Below the pieces are notes generated by a model that was given only the letters and a program-made list of their open reading frames with translations, made no database searches and was not told where the DNA came from. From a virus: 30,399 bases of DNA. Position 1 is the stretch's first letter. Each line of letters starts with the position of its first letter. The position numbers and the translations under genes were made by a program. Shown here one piece after another: positions 13,972 through 22,643 of this stretch. The stretch covers positions 1 through 30,399 of the IMG/VR virus record IMGVR_UViG_3300037882_000969; one strand, written 5' to 3'.

Positions 13972-16878
13972 ATGTTAAATAAATTAATTATTTTAATTTT
14001 AGCTCTATTTATTTCCTCGCCATCATTTGCAGATAGCTTTGCGCGTGGTAGCGGTTTTAATGAGGGGGATCTTAATCTTGAGAAATACGGGGTTGTATTC
14101 AATGAAGTCGATGCCACGCCTATTTGTCCGCAGACAGATCATATCAAGATGTACGGAAAAGACAACTCTGGTACAACAAAGGTCTATACTTTAGATAGCG
14201 CTTGTCTTGAAAAGAGAATATTAGTTGAAGGAGATATTTCACCTACCAACATCGGCATCGGTACAGCTGGTCGTCCGGCAGTTTACACAATAACAGGACA
14301 GGATAATCTTGGTCCATCAGCAAATATAATTGAAGTAGGTGCGAATGTAGGCATCGGTTCAACCGCACCTGGTAAAAAATTAGATGTGCAAGGGGTCATC
14401 CGGGCATCATCTGGGTCTGTCACCGCCCCCGCTATCGTTGTTGGTTCTGGTGTCAATAGTGATACTGGCATATATTCGTCTGGAACGGATATTCTCAATA
14501 TTGCCAATGCCGGTGTCAATACAATGACTTTGGATGCGCTTGGTAATGTTGGGATTGGCACGCCTACCACGTCGAAGGAATTTGAGGTATTCAAAAACCA
14601 AACAGCGGCGACCGATATTACAGCAACAAATCCAAGCACAGGGGACACTGCGTCAAGTTTTGTTCGCCTTTTGAATGATTATTCCAAGACTGGGTCTGGC
14701 GGCAGTTTTATTATGGGGTCATATGGCTCTGGAAATACTCCAACGACGTTTGGGGTTTCAAGGGCAAACGCAAGGATTATACTCGATAGTGGCACAGAAG
14801 CATCTTCTATGTTAATCGGGTTTACCGATTCAGCGTCTCCTATTGTGTTCGGTACAAACGGTTCAGAGCGGGTGCGGATTGTGGGTGCGGATGGTAACGT
14901 CGGGATTGGTACAGTAGTGCCCGGGACAAAACTTGATGTTGCTGGATTTATTCGCTCGACTAGCTTAACTGGTTCTAAGTGTGTCGAAACCGATGCAACT
15001 GGAAGATTAATTTCGTCAGCGGGTGGGTGTGGAGGTTCAGCATCAGCCGCAGGAGAAACAAATGCAGTGCAATATAATGGCGGTTCGTCTACGTTTGCTG
15101 GTGAAAAAAATAGGTTCAGTTTTGATGGCACAAATGTAGGCATAGGAAGTGTTACGCCACAAGGCGATTTGCATATCAGAGGCGCGTCGGTTGCGGCAAC
15201 GTCTATTATTGATAGTGTTGTTTCGGGCAATACCTATGGTGGGAGAGTATCAAGTTTCGGCACAGCGGAGGCTGGATTGACTATTGATACAAAAACAAAT
15301 AGTGCGTATACAGAACGGATGAGGATTAAAGGGGATGGAAATATAGGAATAGGCACGTTTACAGGAAATGTGGCATTGGATATAAACAAAGTTGCTTCTG
15401 GCGATGACGTTAGTATCAGGGTTACAAATTCAAGCAATACCGCAAATTCAGATGCCGCAATTAATATTACTCAAGCAGGTTCATCCGCTGGCGATGCTGT
15501 TATTTCTTTTGGGCGTACTGGAACGAGAAGTTATGTTATGGGTTTTGATGCTGATGACCCAGGACAATTATTCAAGTTAAATATGCGTACTGATCAGCTT
15601 AATCCGAGTAATTTTGGTGGCACAAATATTCTTTCAGTGACTACTACTGGAAATATTGGACTTGGAACAACAACTCCTAAGACGCATATTTCATTTCCTT
15701 CAAGCAGTACTGGAATATCTTTCTACAACACAGCTGATATGGAAACGAATACCGAAAGAATTCTGCAACAATATACTGGAAACGTATTTGTTATAAGATC
15801 AGAAAAGGGAGGGTCTGGCACAAATCGTCGAGCAATTCATATTGACCATGCAACTAGTGGAGGAAGATTAGAAGTTCAATCTGAAAGTCTGCCGTATTCA
15901 AGAATTTCTGCGCCAGCTACAAGCTCGACATCCGGCCCACTTATTAATATGACATTGATAAGTAGTGCTATAAATAACTCCAGTGGAAATGGAGTGTTTA
16001 CATCTATTACCCCAACTATAAACTCTTCTGGCACAGCCGGAAATACTGATTTTTTAATCAATCGTACGCAAACTGCTGTTGGTTCGGGAGAACAGTTTTT
16101 ATTTGATGCTCAAGTAGGCGGCACTTCTCGTTTCAATGTTGGTTCAGGCGGAAATGTAGGCATCGGTTCGACTGTTCCCGGCTCACTATTAGACGTAAAC
16201 GGTGCGATTGCGGCAGGGGATGGTACGGTTTCATTGCCTTCGCATACATTCCTTAATGACCGTGATACGGGCATGTATCGAGGCGGTGCTAATGATTTGA
16301 GGTTTGGCACTGCTGGTGTTAATGCGTTCATGGTCAATGCCAATGGTAACGTCGGTATGGGCACTATTACACCATCACAAAAACTTGCCGTTGGTACGAC
16401 GGGGCAGTTTACTGTTAGCTCAACGGGTGCGGTAGTGTCCTCGACCATAAATTCCAGCTCGATAACTATGGAAGGAAATTTAAATATCCAAGGTGCAACT
16501 CGTGGGATTATAAACAATTCAACTGCGGATTTGTATATTCAGGTAAACGGTGCTGAACGTATGCGATTTACAAGCGCTGGAAACGTCGGTATCGCAACCA
16601 GCTTACCCGTTGCTAAATTAGCGATTATCGGCAATGTAGGCATTGGCACAAGCGGAAGCACATCATATCTTCAGAATGTGCCACCAACAGGCGGTATGAT
16701 TGTACAAGGTAATGTTGGTATCGGTACATGGGTTGTTAATGCCGGTAAATTACAGGTTGGAAGTAATGCCACAGCCGTCGGGCAAGCGTCTTGTTGGGGA
16801 ACAAATAACTGCGCTGGATATTGTACCAGCATTGTTGGCGCAGGTGGGGATTGCACATGCACCTGTTTAACTAATTAG
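13972..16878 (+). CDS. Tail-fiber-like GNVGIG-repeat protein with signal peptide
   Basis: A 968-aa protein with a clear signal peptide (hydrophobic 4-18, cleavage at SFA/DSF). Next comes a short domain, then a long Gly/Ser/Thr/Asn-rich fibrous part containing about twelve copies of a GNVGIGT-type motif, often followed by x-T-P-x-x-KLDV. Such motifs typify phage tail fibers and the stalks of trimeric surface proteins that end in an S74 intramolecular chaperone. No S74 peptidase domain is seen. Instead the C-terminus has six cysteines in the last 30 residues (SCWG...NNCAGYC...DCTCTC). A cysteine-rich tip is unusual for a cytoplasmic fiber and fits an oxidising compartment. The mature protein should be a receptor-binding or adhesive fiber. 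Confidence 0.8.
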   Translation: MLNKLIILILALFISSPSFADSFARGSGFNEGDLNLEKYGVVFNEVDATPICPQTDHIKMYGKDNSGTTKVYTLDSACLEKRILVEGDISPTNIGIGTAGRPAVYTITGQDNLGPSANIIEVGANVGIGSTAPGKKLDVQGVIRASSGSVTAPAIVVGSGVNSDTGIYSSGTDILNIANAGVNTMTLDALGNVGIGTPTTSKEFEVFKNQTAATDITATNPSTGDTASSFVRLLNDYSKTGSGGSFIMGSYGSGNTPTTFGVSRANARIILDSGTEASSMLIGFTDSASPIVFGTNGSERVRIVGADGNVGIGTVVPGTKLDVAGFIRSTSLTGSKCVETDATGRLISSAGGCGGSASAAGETNAVQYNGGSSTFAGEKNRFSFDGTNVGIGSVTPQGDLHIRGASVAATSIIDSVVSGNTYGGRVSSFGTAEAGLTIDTKTNSAYTERMRIKGDGNIGIGTFTGNVALDINKVASGDDVSIRVTNSSNTANSDAAINITQAGSSAGDAVISFGRTGTRSYVMGFDADDPGQLFKLNMRTDQLNPSNFGGTNILSVTTTGNIGLGTTTPKTHISFPSSSTGISFYNTADMETNTERILQQYTGNVFVIRSEKGGSGTNRRAIHIDHATSGGRLEVQSESLPYSRISAPATSSTSGPLINMTLISSAINNSSGNGVFTSITPTINSSGTAGNTDFLINRTQTAVGSGEQFLFDAQVGGTSRFNVGSGGNVGIGSTVPGSLLDVNGAIAAGDGTVSLPSHTFLNDRDTGMYRGGANDLRFGTAGVNAFMVNANGNVGMGTITPSQKLAVGTTGQFTVSSTGAVVSSTINSSSITMEGNLNIQGATRGIINNSTADLYIQVNGAERMRFTSAGNVGIATSLPVAKLAIIGNVGIGTSGSTSYLQNVPPTGGMIVQGNVGIGTWVVNAGKLQVGSNATAVGQASCWGTNNCAGYCTSIVGAGGDCTCTCLTN

Positions 16879-16887
16879 GAGATTAAA

Positions 16888-17337
16888 ATGGGATTACAAA
16901 CGGAATATATAGACGAATATCAAACAGTTTGGCCAGCGGCGTATGTGCGCATTGAGAAGGTTGTGCTAAATAAACGGAATAAAGATTGCTGGTTCGACTT
17001 CACGATTTACTCGGAACAGAACAAACGTCCGTTGAAAACTATCACCGTCGGAATTGAGGGAAAGTTGTTCGATAGGTATTTCTTCGTCGAGGAGATGAAC
17101 ATCGGGGCATTGGCGTATTTTTATTTAAAGCATTTATTAAAAGCTGGGTATTATTATGATGGTCAATATAAACATAATGTTGTAACGATTGAGCAGGTTG
17201 AAAAGACTAGGATTATTCTCGTCGATGGTGTAGAGACAGAAGAAACGTATATGGAAGATGTTGAAGTTATAACACCAACGGTCGTCACAGAAGCCGAAGC
17301 GACGGAGTCAATGTTTCCTAGTTCAATCGATATTTAA
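16888..17337 (+). CDS. Hypothetical protein after the fiber gene
   Basis: A 149-aa protein preceded by AGGAG, with a beta-rich N-terminal half (TEYIDEYQTVWPAAYVRIEK) and a long acidic C-terminal tail (ETYMEDVEVITPTVVTEAEA). There is no signal peptide, transmembrane segment or known motif. Position after a fiber gene suggests fiber assembly or attachment, but this is speculation. Confidence 0.65.
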   Translation: MGLQTEYIDEYQTVWPAAYVRIEKVVLNKRNKDCWFDFTIYSEQNKRPLKTITVGIEGKLFDRYFFVEEMNIGALAYFYLKHLLKAGYYYDGQYKHNVVTIEQVEKTRIILVDGVETEETYMEDVEVITPTVVTEAEATESMFPSSIDI

Positions 17338-17356
17338 CTGACATTAGGAGGATAAA

Positions 17357-17659
17357 ATGAAGGCAATTATTTTAGGTGTTGCGGTTTTAGTATCAGGTTT
17401 GGCGTACGCTGATTATTACGTCAAAGTTTCAGAAACAGAAGGAGAGATTACCCATGAGCCTATTATAATCAAAGAGGTTATCTCACTGGATGAGCTTACT
17501 TTAAAAATAGACCGTCTGAACATTGCCATTGACAATTTGCAAAGCGAATTAAGCGCAAAAGAAAATGAACTGATTGAATTAGAGTTGGACTATCAAGAAT
17601 TAAAAGGGCTTGGTTTAAAGACGCAAGCTGAAATTACTAATTCGGAGATTAATCCTTAA
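17357..17659 (+). CDS. Small secreted coiled-coil protein
   Basis: A 100-aa protein with a signal peptide (MKAIILGVAVLVSGLAYA, cleavage AYA/DYY) and a mature part dominated by a coiled coil (DRLNIAIDNLQSELSAKE). AGGAGG lies 6 bases before ATG 17357. It is the third protein of the series with a Sec leader. It could be a periplasmic spanin-like or fiber-associated factor. Function unknown. Confidence 0.75.
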   Translation: MKAIILGVAVLVSGLAYADYYVKVSETEGEITHEPIIIKEVISLDELTLKIDRLNIAIDNLQSELSAKENELIELELDYQELKGLGLKTQAEITNSEINP

Positions 17660-17674
17660 TTAATGGAGGGTTTT

Positions 17675-17938
17675 GTGGACATTGCTTTGGTGATTTCTTT
17701 GGTAACACTTGGATTTGGTTTAATTTGTCATATTGTTACAACAGTGTGGTGGGCAAGCAAGATAACCAATATCCTTGAAAATGCTCAAAAAACATTATCT
17801 GAATTAAGTATTGACATGAAAGCTGTAAATAAGACATACGTTACAAAAGAAGATTACGCTAAAGACCAAGGGCATACTGAAAAAAGACTCGATGCTGTTT
17901 GGGCTAAAGTGGATAAACTTACAGAGAATAAATTATGA
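17675..17938 (+). CDS. Small membrane protein with coiled-coil tail (GTG start)
   Basis: An 87-aa protein starting at GTG 17675, chosen because GGAGG at 17665-17669 sits 5 bases before it; the alternative ATG 17663 overlaps that Shine-Dalgarno. One transmembrane segment (about 2-24) is followed by a helical, heptad-spaced domain. This topology is typical of holin-accessory and spanin-like phage proteins near lysis genes. It begins a chain of ATGA-linked small genes, consistent with a lysis block. Confidence 0.65.
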   Translation: MDIALVISLVTLGFGLICHIVTTVWWASKITNILENAQKTLSELSIDMKAVNKTYVTKEDYAKDQGHTEKRLDAVWAKVDKLTENKL

Positions 17939-18090
17939 CCTATTCTAAAAACGAGTTAATTGCGGACGAATTACGAGCGATTGCTGAAGATGTTGACCGT
18001 ATGGCAGGGCTTCCTACGGTAGATAAAGTTAATGGTACTATTTTACACCTTTACCAAATCATGCGGCAATTATCGGAATTGGCGGAATGA
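17935..18090 (+). CDS. 51-aa helical protein
   Basis: A short protein whose ATG overlaps the preceding stop (ATGA) and whose stop overlaps the next start (ATGA). The sequence is helical and acidic, with MTYSKNELIADELRAIAEDV at the N-terminus and MRQLSELAE at the end. The double overlap argues strongly that it is translated. Function unknown; soluble helper in the lysis-like block. Confidence 0.65.
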   Translation: MTYSKNELIADELRAIAEDVDRMAGLPTVDKVNGTILHLYQIMRQLSELAE

Positions 18091-18365
18091 CCGAAATAGA
18101 AAAACCAAATTCACCGTGGGCATATGCGTGGGACAGGTTTTTTGATACTGTCGATGTAATCGTTGCAAAGGTTACTAGTGGTCGATTTATATCGACGATG
18201 TTGTTAGTCTGGACGTATTGTAGTTGTGTTCAAACTGCAAATATATTAGTCAAGGAAAAGATTTTAGATGTCACAACGTATTTAGTATTAATGGGCGGGG
18301 TTGGTGCATTGGTCACTATGATTGTGAAAGACTACTTCGCCAAAAACGCAGAGGGGGACAAATGA
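18087..18365 (+). CDS. Holin-like two-transmembrane protein
   Basis: A 92-aa protein with two hydrophobic segments (about 35-55 and 62-80), a short aromatic-rich N-terminus and a charged C-terminal tail (VKDYFAKNAEGDK). Size and topology match small phage holins, which form inner-membrane holes at the end of infection. It overlaps both neighbours (ATGA upstream and GACAAATGAG downstream). It is the best holin candidate here, but no endolysin stands beside it. Confidence 0.55.
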   Translation: MTEIEKPNSPWAYAWDRFFDTVDVIVAKVTSGRFISTMLLVWTYCSCVQTANILVKEKILDVTTYLVLMGGVGALVTMIVKDYFAKNAEGDK

Positions 18366-18637
18366 GTAAAATAATCCAGGGATTAATTAAAAGGTTTTTC
18401 GGGCTGTTCTTACAGGCATTTATTAACCACATTTCCAAAAATGCTTTCCCCGAAGTATTGGCTATTGTCAATAGCGTTTCCGCTATGAACCTTTCAAATC
18501 CCGAAAAACGCACGGAAGCATTTAAACAGATTTCTGATTTCTTCAAAAAGACTGGACGGGACGTGCGGGATTCAGCGATAAACGCAATGATTGAAACAGC
18601 CGTGCTTACTCTTAAGGGTGGGGAAATTAGGAAATGA
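18362..18637 (+). CDS. Hypothetical protein of the small-membrane-gene cluster
   Basis: A 91-aa protein starting at ATG 18362, overlapping the holin-like gene. The N-terminal 30 residues form a basic amphipathic helix (KIIQGLIKRFFGLFLQAFIN) that could lie on or insert in a membrane. The rest is helical and polar, ending with ETAVLTLKGGEIRK. Its stop overlaps the next ATG (ATGA). Function unknown; peripheral membrane association is an inference. Confidence 0.6.
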   Translation: MSKIIQGLIKRFFGLFLQAFINHISKNAFPEVLAIVNSVSAMNLSNPEKRTEAFKQISDFFKKTGRDVRDSAINAMIETAVLTLKGGEIRK

Positions 18638-18726
18638 AATTGATTTGGTTTTATATCGTTTTTTTTTGTTGCTTTATTCCATTCATTTTTTATGCATCTT
18701 TTTGGAATGAGGATGATTTGAGATAG
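18634..18726 (+). CDS. 30-aa membrane micropeptide
   Basis: A short gene encoding an almost wholly hydrophobic Phe/Ile-rich single-pass segment with an acidic tail (NEDDLR). AGGA precedes ATG 18634 and the start overlaps the previous stop. Such micropeptides are frequent in phage lysis regions (holin antagonists, membrane regulators), but no function can be assigned. Confidence 0.55.
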   Translation: MKLIWFYIVFFCCFIPFIFYASFWNEDDLR

Positions 18727-18733
18727 GGGCAAC

Positions 18734-18931
18734 ATGGGACTTAATGACGGTCTTAAAGCGTTTAATTGGATAACCGATAGAATTGACCAGGTCTCAAAAT
18801 TCTTTACTCGGAAAGGTCGGGAGAATGAGATTAAGAAAATTAGTGATGCTGTTGATACTGGTGATAGTAAGTCTCTCGGCAATATCGTGCGGAAAATCAA
18901 AACCGATAGAGATAAAAGAAAAGACTTTTGA
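18734..18931 (+). CDS. Small basic helical protein overlapped by a lipoprotein gene
   Basis: A 65-aa, strongly charged, amphipathic-helix protein (NWITDRIDQVSKFFTRKGRE) with no transmembrane segment. GGGG lies 6 bases before ATG 18734. More than half of it is overlapped, in another frame, by a lipoprotein gene at 18825. This nested arrangement is typical of Rz/Rz1 spanin pairs, but the outer gene here lacks the inner-membrane anchor an i-spanin needs. Confidence 0.55.
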   Translation: MGLNDGLKAFNWITDRIDQVSKFFTRKGRENEIKKISDAVDTGDSKSLGNIVRKIKTDRDKRKDF

Positions 18932-19040
18932 CCCTGAAGTTTTAAAAGCTGGAAATCCTGCGACGTTTGATTGTGTTTGTATTGCGCCAGAAGATGCGAA
19001 GGCTATCGTAATAGAGGCAACTAGAAAGTGTCCTAAATGA
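18825..19040 (+). CDS. Out-of-frame overlapping lipoprotein, Rz1-like o-spanin candidate
   Basis: A 71-aa protein with a type II signal peptide: basic MRLRK start, hydrophobic core, and lipobox SAIS-C (Cys at residue 22). The mature 50 residues are hydrophilic with two more cysteine sites (DCVC and the final CPK). It begins 91 bases inside the upstream gene in a different frame and overlaps the next start by ATGA. Rz1 outer-membrane lipoproteins share length, lipobox and embedded position; Rz1s are often Pro-rich, which this is not. A shorter start at 18846 would also keep the lipobox. An outer-membrane destination is inferred from Ser after the lipid Cys being absent (Gly-Lys follows). Confidence 0.6.
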   Translation: MRLRKLVMLLILVIVSLSAISCGKSKPIEIKEKTFDPEVLKAGNPATFDCVCIAPEDAKAIVIEATRKCPK

Positions 19041-19510
19041 GCGAGAAAAAACAATTCAGAGATGTGTTAATTAAAGTCGGCCTGTGCGTATTACTAGGGG
19101 CTATGTACTCGATTGGTGGAATGGAAGAAGGCCCCGGGAAATGGGTGCGTCGATTCTTGATGCCTTTCGTCATGGCGGGTGGAATGTGCTGGTTTTCTAG
19201 AGATTGGCGGTCGTTATTGGTTGCTCCATTGGTTGGGATAGGCGCTTCACTTGGATATGGTGGGACGGATGAAACATGGCTCAAGGTCATCAAAAGAGGC
19301 TATTGCGGACTTTTCTTAGGTGCTGGCTCGGCGATTGTAGATTGGACTAATAAGCGTTTTTTAATGGCCGCTTTCCAAACCGTTCTTGTTACCTCGGCCA
19401 TGATATGCTTAGGGGTATGGTCAATTTTGCCGGACGCGCGCACCGAAGAATTTGTGATTGGTTTTTTAATAGTTTTTATGCCAATAATGTCGGCGAGAAG
19501 GAGAATATGA
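19037..19510 (+). CDS. Multi-pass membrane protein
   Basis: A 157-aa protein with about four transmembrane segments (roughly 11-27, 42-56, 62-75 and 110-150 as a long hydrophobic region) and short charged loops. Its ATG overlaps the lipoprotein stop and its own end overlaps the adaptor gene. Small multi-pass proteins in this position may act in lysis, superinfection exclusion or membrane remodelling. I recognise no family. Confidence 0.65.
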   Translation: MSEKKQFRDVLIKVGLCVLLGAMYSIGGMEEGPGKWVRRFLMPFVMAGGMCWFSRDWRSLLVAPLVGIGASLGYGGTDETWLKVIKRGYCGLFLGAGSAIVDWTNKRFLMAAFQTVLVTSAMICLGVWSILPDARTEEFVIGFLIVFMPIMSARRRI

Positions 19511-20178
19511 AATTAAGCCAATTTCTTACTAGGATAAAAATTGCCGTTCCTAATCTTTCTGGTATTGACGATGATACCATTACTACATTATTGAATAAGG
19601 CTTGCGATGAAACTAATTTGTTGTGCAAGGCATATAAAGGCTATACCGATTTTAATATCGTTGCCAATCAGGCGACTTATTCATTGTCTGTTATTGCGCC
19701 TACGTTCCTTGGGATGGATAGCAAACCTTTATTCTTTAAAAACTCCAACGCAAGATGGGACACAATTATTCCAAAAACAAAGGACTGGCTTCAAAAAAAT
19801 TATCCTGATTTTTTAAACGCATCTTCTGTGGCAATACCTGCTTGGTATTACCAAGAGGCCGATGAATTGGGTTTCTATCAGCCTCCGCTTACGTCTTACA
19901 CAAGTGGTGGTCGTATTTATCATTTGAAGAAGGCAACGGCTATGGCCAGCGCAGATTCATACCCATTTAGTGGGTCAGCTGTGGAGATTACTTCTTTATT
20001 ACCACTTGATGAACCGATTATCTTGTGGGTCAAGCACAAATTGTCCCCGGCTGTAGGCGCAGTTTCAGATCAAAGTCTTACTTATCAAGAATTTATTCGC
20101 GAGTGTGCTCGCGCTTCAAAACAAATTCGTCGACGTCCTGATATTTCAATCGACTACGATCATCAAATAAATGTTTAA
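19507..20178 (+). CDS. Head-tail adaptor-like protein
   Basis: A 223-aa protein starting at ATG 19507 after AAGGAG. The N-terminus is a helical bundle (DDDTITTLLNKACDETNLLC), followed by a beta domain with ANQATYSL and a conserved-looking PAWYYQEADELGFYQPP stretch. The C-terminal helix includes ECARASKQIRRR. This layout matches adaptor proteins of podoviruses that sit below the portal and join it to the tail hub encoded next. No signal peptide is present. It overlaps the hub gene by 8 bases. The assignment rests on pattern and position. Confidence 0.6.
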   Translation: MKLSQFLTRIKIAVPNLSGIDDDTITTLLNKACDETNLLCKAYKGYTDFNIVANQATYSLSVIAPTFLGMDSKPLFFKNSNARWDTIIPKTKDWLQKNYPDFLNASSVAIPAWYYQEADELGFYQPPLTSYTSGGRIYHLKKATAMASADSYPFSGSAVEITSLLPLDEPIILWVKHKLSPAVGAVSDQSLTYQEFIRECARASKQIRRRPDISIDYDHQINV

Positions 20179-22642
20179 ACGGACACTATCCTTAATTCTA
20201 ACCATTATTATTGCCTGTCAGCCGGCTTTTGCCCAGAATCAGACTGGTGGCGTTATATCAAGCGACCATTGGTATAATATTGAGGACTTCTCAGGCGGCC
20301 TCAAGAGCCACATTTCCACATACCTCACCCCAAAGAACGCCGCTACCGTAGCCCAGAACGTCCGTTTCAATGAGAAGTATGGCGCATTAGTAAAGCGGAA
20401 CAAAATGCTTCAGCTCTCGGCCTGCCGAGCTTTCCCGGTCAAGTCCCTCTTTCGGTATTATAAGAGCGACGCCACAAAATTTACAATTGAGACAAGCAGC
20501 ACGTTCATCGACTACGTTACCGACAGCACCGGGGTTTGCGTCAATCTTGCTACGGGATTAAGTGATAGTAAACGGTGGAATTGGGTAACATATAAGGACG
20601 TTGCCATAGGAACCAATGGCACAGACCGCCCTAAGAAATGGGATGGAAAGCTACTCATCACCGATAACACAGATGCCCATCGCACAGCGGGAGATCTCAT
20701 CACCGAACTTGGTGCTCCGTTCGCTGAGCTTAATACTGGAAGCAATCTTGACGCTTCTTCATGGTATCAATACAAGGTGGCCTTTTACGATGGTACGACC
20801 TATAAATACTCAAATGCGCGCAGTAACCCTCTCTTAACCGGCTCCAGCGTCCGCGACATCTATCTTACCGACATCCCTATAGGCCCCGCAGGAACTACGG
20901 CGCGCACCATTTATCGTACCGAAGGACAGTCCAGCCGGGCAAACGTCCTTGCACAAACAACTTATTATAAAGTAGCAACGATCAGTGATAATACTACGCG
21001 TGTATATGCGGATGCCATTACGGATGCCACAATCGCCGCAGATGCCGCTCCAACATGGGCAACGGTATCCGCAGGCATCAATGCAAGCCCGCCATATGCT
21101 AAGTATGAAATTATCCATGAAGCAGGCGGAAAAGAATACTTGTTCATGGCGAATGACCCATCTGGTACTGTTTCGGGTAAGTCAACGATTTATTGGTCTG
21201 ATAACCTTAACCCGGATTATTTCAACACAGCCACCGATTATGAACTGATCCGCCCTGATGACGGGGATGGGATAACAGTCCTTCGCAATGATCCTTCCGC
21301 TGTCATAATCGGCAAAGACACAACTTGGAGTAAATTCTACACAGAAAGCGCAACATCTTCACTCTGGACGATTGGTGCTCCGTTCTCGTTTATCGGTTGT
21401 GTGGCTCCGTACAGTGTGGCAAATTCCAATTCAGGCATTATTTACCTTGGCCGATACGGGCTTTACACACTCAATGGCGGGACTTCGCAATTAATTTCAG
21501 ATAGCGTAACCGACAAAATTAGGGATATTTTAGGCACGAATATGTCCGAAGTAGCCGGGATTTACCATGATAATCAGTATTTGATGTCCTATACCAGCAC
21601 CACGACCGGGGCAAGTACAAACGACCGGGTATTGATTTTTGACATCACTCGCAACGCCTATGCAGAGGATACTAAGAGCATTGACAGCTGGATGAAGCTC
21701 GATAGCGGGACAGACTTCGGGACGCTTTATAGCGGGTCAAGCACGACAGACGGAAAAGTATACGCCCATTCTGGGGCGTTTGATGACCTCGTGTACCGTT
21801 ACCTAAGCCAGTTCAATGCCGGTACGCACACCGCCACGATCACCCAAGGGACGCAGGACGACCCAACCTTGTCATTGGGATGGGATAAGACATGGACAAC
21901 GGTAACAGGCGCATGGTCTGCCCAGGGATCATCCACATGGCTGGTGCAAAGCAATTCCGGCACTTGGGTATCCCCGGCCATCCAGGTTAATGCCAACAGC
22001 TTTGACAAGCTATATTGGAACGAAGAATTAGGGGCTTACGGTGACGTTACTTTTGCCATTAAGACCGCTACCACAGAAGCAGGTCTTGGCGCGGCCTCGT
22101 ACTCAAGCGCTTTCACCGACCCTTCTGGATCGGATATTTCCGGGATTTCCGGGAATACTTGGATACAGATAAAAGCTACTCTAACTACGACCTCTTATGC
22201 TAACACGCCTTATGTCATCCTTGAAGATGACTTTGTATTCCACATGACCTATAGCCGCACCGGGTCAAGCGGGGAAACTTCCGTGTTATCTCTTTGGCAG
22301 TCCGGCTTCACAGATATGGGCAGTGGAGAGAATCCAAATCGAATTAAAGAAATTCAGGTTTTCTATGAAGGCACGGCGGGGACGCTCACCGTTACATATG
22401 AGAATGATATGGGGCAATCATACAGCTTCGATATTAATATGTCCGTAGCCGCTTCTGCTTCGACCAGCGATATGTACTTCGGCAATTCAACTGAGAAATA
22501 CTTTGTCCATATTCCTACAATGTCCGAGCCGCGCAATGGTCGTAAGTGGCGGTTTTCTATCACAAATACGGGGACGGATGCTTTCAAGGTAAACCGCGTG
22601 GCGGTGCGCTCGGATATAGGCGCATACACGGTGCCAAAATAA
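20171..22642 (+). CDS. Tail hub / DNA-stabilisation-like protein with signal peptide
   Basis: An 823-aa protein beginning with a signal peptide (MFKRTLSLILTIIIACQPAFA, cleavage AFA/QNQ). The mature part opens with WYNIEDFSGGLKSHIS...TPKNAATVAQNVRFNEKYGALVKRNK. This is the 'F-x-G-G-L...A...NV-x-F...G-x-x-x-R-x-G' entry of beta-propeller-like podovirus tail hub / packaged-DNA stabilisation proteins. A long beta-rich repeat domain follows, with trailing jelly-roll-like segments in the last 250 residues (a DKLYWNEELGAYGDV strand and so on). Hub proteins of this family have no signal peptide in the phages I know, so the leader is a marked oddity. It follows the adaptor gene directly. Confidence 0.7.
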   Translation: MFKRTLSLILTIIIACQPAFAQNQTGGVISSDHWYNIEDFSGGLKSHISTYLTPKNAATVAQNVRFNEKYGALVKRNKMLQLSACRAFPVKSLFRYYKSDATKFTIETSSTFIDYVTDSTGVCVNLATGLSDSKRWNWVTYKDVAIGTNGTDRPKKWDGKLLITDNTDAHRTAGDLITELGAPFAELNTGSNLDASSWYQYKVAFYDGTTYKYSNARSNPLLTGSSVRDIYLTDIPIGPAGTTARTIYRTEGQSSRANVLAQTTYYKVATISDNTTRVYADAITDATIAADAAPTWATVSAGINASPPYAKYEIIHEAGGKEYLFMANDPSGTVSGKSTIYWSDNLNPDYFNTATDYELIRPDDGDGITVLRNDPSAVIIGKDTTWSKFYTESATSSLWTIGAPFSFIGCVAPYSVANSNSGIIYLGRYGLYTLNGGTSQLISDSVTDKIRDILGTNMSEVAGIYHDNQYLMSYTSTTTGASTNDRVLIFDITRNAYAEDTKSIDSWMKLDSGTDFGTLYSGSSTTDGKVYAHSGAFDDLVYRYLSQFNAGTHTATITQGTQDDPTLSLGWDKTWTTVTGAWSAQGSSTWLVQSNSGTWVSPAIQVNANSFDKLYWNEELGAYGDVTFAIKTATTEAGLGAASYSSAFTDPSGSDISGISGNTWIQIKATLTTTSYANTPYVILEDDFVFHMTYSRTGSSGETSVLSLWQSGFTDMGSGENPNRIKEIQVFYEGTAGTLTVTYENDMGQSYSFDINMSVAASASTSDMYFGNSTEKYFVHIPTMSEPRNGRKWRFSITNTGTDAFKVNRVAVRSDIGAYTVPK

Positions 22643-22643
22643 T

